DNA of 64,000 bases from Coturnix japonica. Lineage: Eukaryota; Chordata; Aves; Galliformes; Phasianidae. The stretch covers positions 48,903,342 through 48,967,341 of the forward strand of contig NC_029520.1 in the NCBI RefSeq assembly GCF_001577835.2, read 5' to 3'. Positions 62,501-64,000 of this stretch are shown piece after piece. Both the position numbers and the translations under genes were made by a program. Every line of letters starts with the position of its first letter. Position 1 is the stretch's first letter. Below the pieces are notes generated by a model. That model searched no databases. It was given only the letters and a program-made list of their open reading frames with translations, and was not told the DNA's origin.

Positions 62501-64000
62501 GCTCCTTACCTCCACCCATTGCCCTCCATGCCCCAGGAACCACACAGCCACATTACTCTGTGACAGAGCATTGCACAGTAGGGCCAGAGTAACTAAAGCC
62601 AGTGGTAGAAAGGAAACCCAAACTAACCAAATCATGCTGCAGACAGCCCAGAGAAAGCCTTCACAAACAGCCACGTCAGTCAGCTACCTCTGCAGCACAG
62701 TGGGCTAAAAGAGGTACTCGGTTCTGTGGGCATCAGTTGAAAGTTGGCATTACTGCAGAGAATACAAACGTGGTGAGATCATTCTGTTCTGTTGTCAATA
62801 CACATTAAAAACAAGAAATAAAATAACAGCAGAGTGCCTAGCAGGACAGGGATGTGCTGCTGGACAGAGACCAAGGAAGGAACAGACTGCAGCTAGCTGA
62901 GTGATGCTGCTCGAGATAGAGATGGATCCAGAGCACTTTGCCCACAGCATCCTGGGATTAAGCCAGTGCAGTTAGTTCCTTCCCACACAAAGGTTTTGTG
63001 GCTTTGGAGCTTTTTTCTTTCTCCCTCCTAGAGAAGAAAATTCAAATATTATCTCTGGGGATTCCAGACAGCGGTGCCAAAGGAGATAAATTATCTTAGA
63101 AAACGTGCATTATTCTGCACTACACAGCAATAACTGCATAGTCAGGCCATACAAGCACCCAAGCATTCCCAGAAGCAGGTCAGCTGCTCACCCCATGGCC
63201 CTCCTCCTCTTCTGGAGCCCCCACAGGAGCAGGGACCCAGCACAGTGCACATGGGGATGGAAGCCAGAGGGGAACAGGGCCCAGCTCCAGTGACTATCAC
63301 CTATGGAGAGCCAAGTGTGAGGCAGGATTCCAAAGGAATGGAAGCATGCCTGGAAATTCTGATTTCTCAGCCACTTCTAAAGGAAACGAGGGGTTATAGC
63401 AGTGACTGAAAGGGCAGTGGTGTTTACATGTGAAAGACCAGGAGCACAAGGCCAGCCTGTACCAATGTTAACAATAACTAATTCAATCTGTCTATGAAAA
63501 GAATTACAGGAGCTCTGAAATAAAGGGGAGCTGCAGCTAAGCCTTCTTCATTTCACAGACAGTCAATACTCTAAAGAAAAACAAACCAGAAAACTAACCA
63601 AAGTCCTGAAATACAGCTAGCAAACATGAGCACCCCCAACACCACTCAGCCCAAGAGTCATCAATTCCTCCGTGCTTCGGTAGGAATTTAATGAACTTTG
63701 CTCATGTTCTGCTCAAGGCACGGATGTGCCAACAGATCTGGAAGCAGCTCCAAACAGTGCTCCCCCCACCTCATCCCTTTCTCCTTCCCACCATTATTTT
63801 CTTGTAAAACATCAGGCCAAAACGTTATTGCAATGATGCGGGAAGCTGCTTCCATCTGAGAGCGAAGTTTTAACACATGCTCAGATATCAACAGACTCTA
63901 TGGATGCTGATGTCAGTTTGTGCTGCATCTTCAGAAAAGATCTAGGTATGAAAACAGCACGTATGTCCCAAATGAGCTCACCTTGTTGCTTTTTAAAGCT
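62501..64000. other. Non-coding stretch, nothing recognised
   Basis: No exon, repeat or RNA gene recognised. Open frames are all under 90 codons and without domains. Confidence 0.45.

Overview
This window looks like nuclear DNA of a bird, most likely a galliform (chicken or turkey group). The main evidence is about twenty 5'-truncated CR1 LINE copies on both strands. They are recognised by the conserved 3' tail (strings close to 'ccttccaacc ... attctgtgattcta', or 'tagaatcatagaatcattaaggttgg' on the other strand). No mammalian-type SINE or L1 is evident. Genes have introns and CpG-rich first exons, and two assembly gaps (runs of N) are present. There is no bacterial-style gene organisation, so most open frames on either strand are chance.

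Layout. Positions 1-10,640 are AT-rich non-coding DNA with CR1 fragments and no gene that I can support. Positions 10,650-16,030 hold a tandem pair of ITPRIPL1-like genes (ITPRIP family, Mab-21-type fold) on the + strand. Each has a CpG-rich non-coding first exon, a 278-bp intron and one coding exon. Copy 1 (body 11,117-12,703) is a decayed pseudogene. Copy 2 (13,682-14,938) is open for 418 codons, then meets one TGA where copy 1 has a Cys codon, and the frame stays open for another 67 codons beyond it. A duplicated C-terminal segment and an AT-rich tail follow. Positions 16,030-43,900 are again gene-poor, with CR1 fragments and simple repeats.

Positions 43,900-54,240 appear to contain one minus-strand gene. 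Two exons (48,133-48,031 and 47,943-47,569, joined across an 87-bp intron) encode a SERTA-domain protein resembling SERTAD4. It is clearly divergent and has a short C-terminus, which suggests a SERTAD4-like paralogue. A polyadenylation signal at 43,928-43,923 may be its 3' end. A CpG island at 53,700-54,241, with a CCAAT box, four tandem RFX X-box-like half-sites and a minus-strand splice donor, may be its promoter; this link is inferred. Two assembly gaps (54,242-54,704 and 55,333-55,835) and two related pentanucleotide repeat tracts lie near this promoter. The remainder to 64,000 is non-coding, with a few segments that look like candidate regulatory elements.

No complete virus-like element, tRNA, rRNA or CRISPR array was recognised. 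The observations most worth following are the divergent SERTA gene, the ITPRIPL1-like pair with its single TGA, and the X-box cluster.
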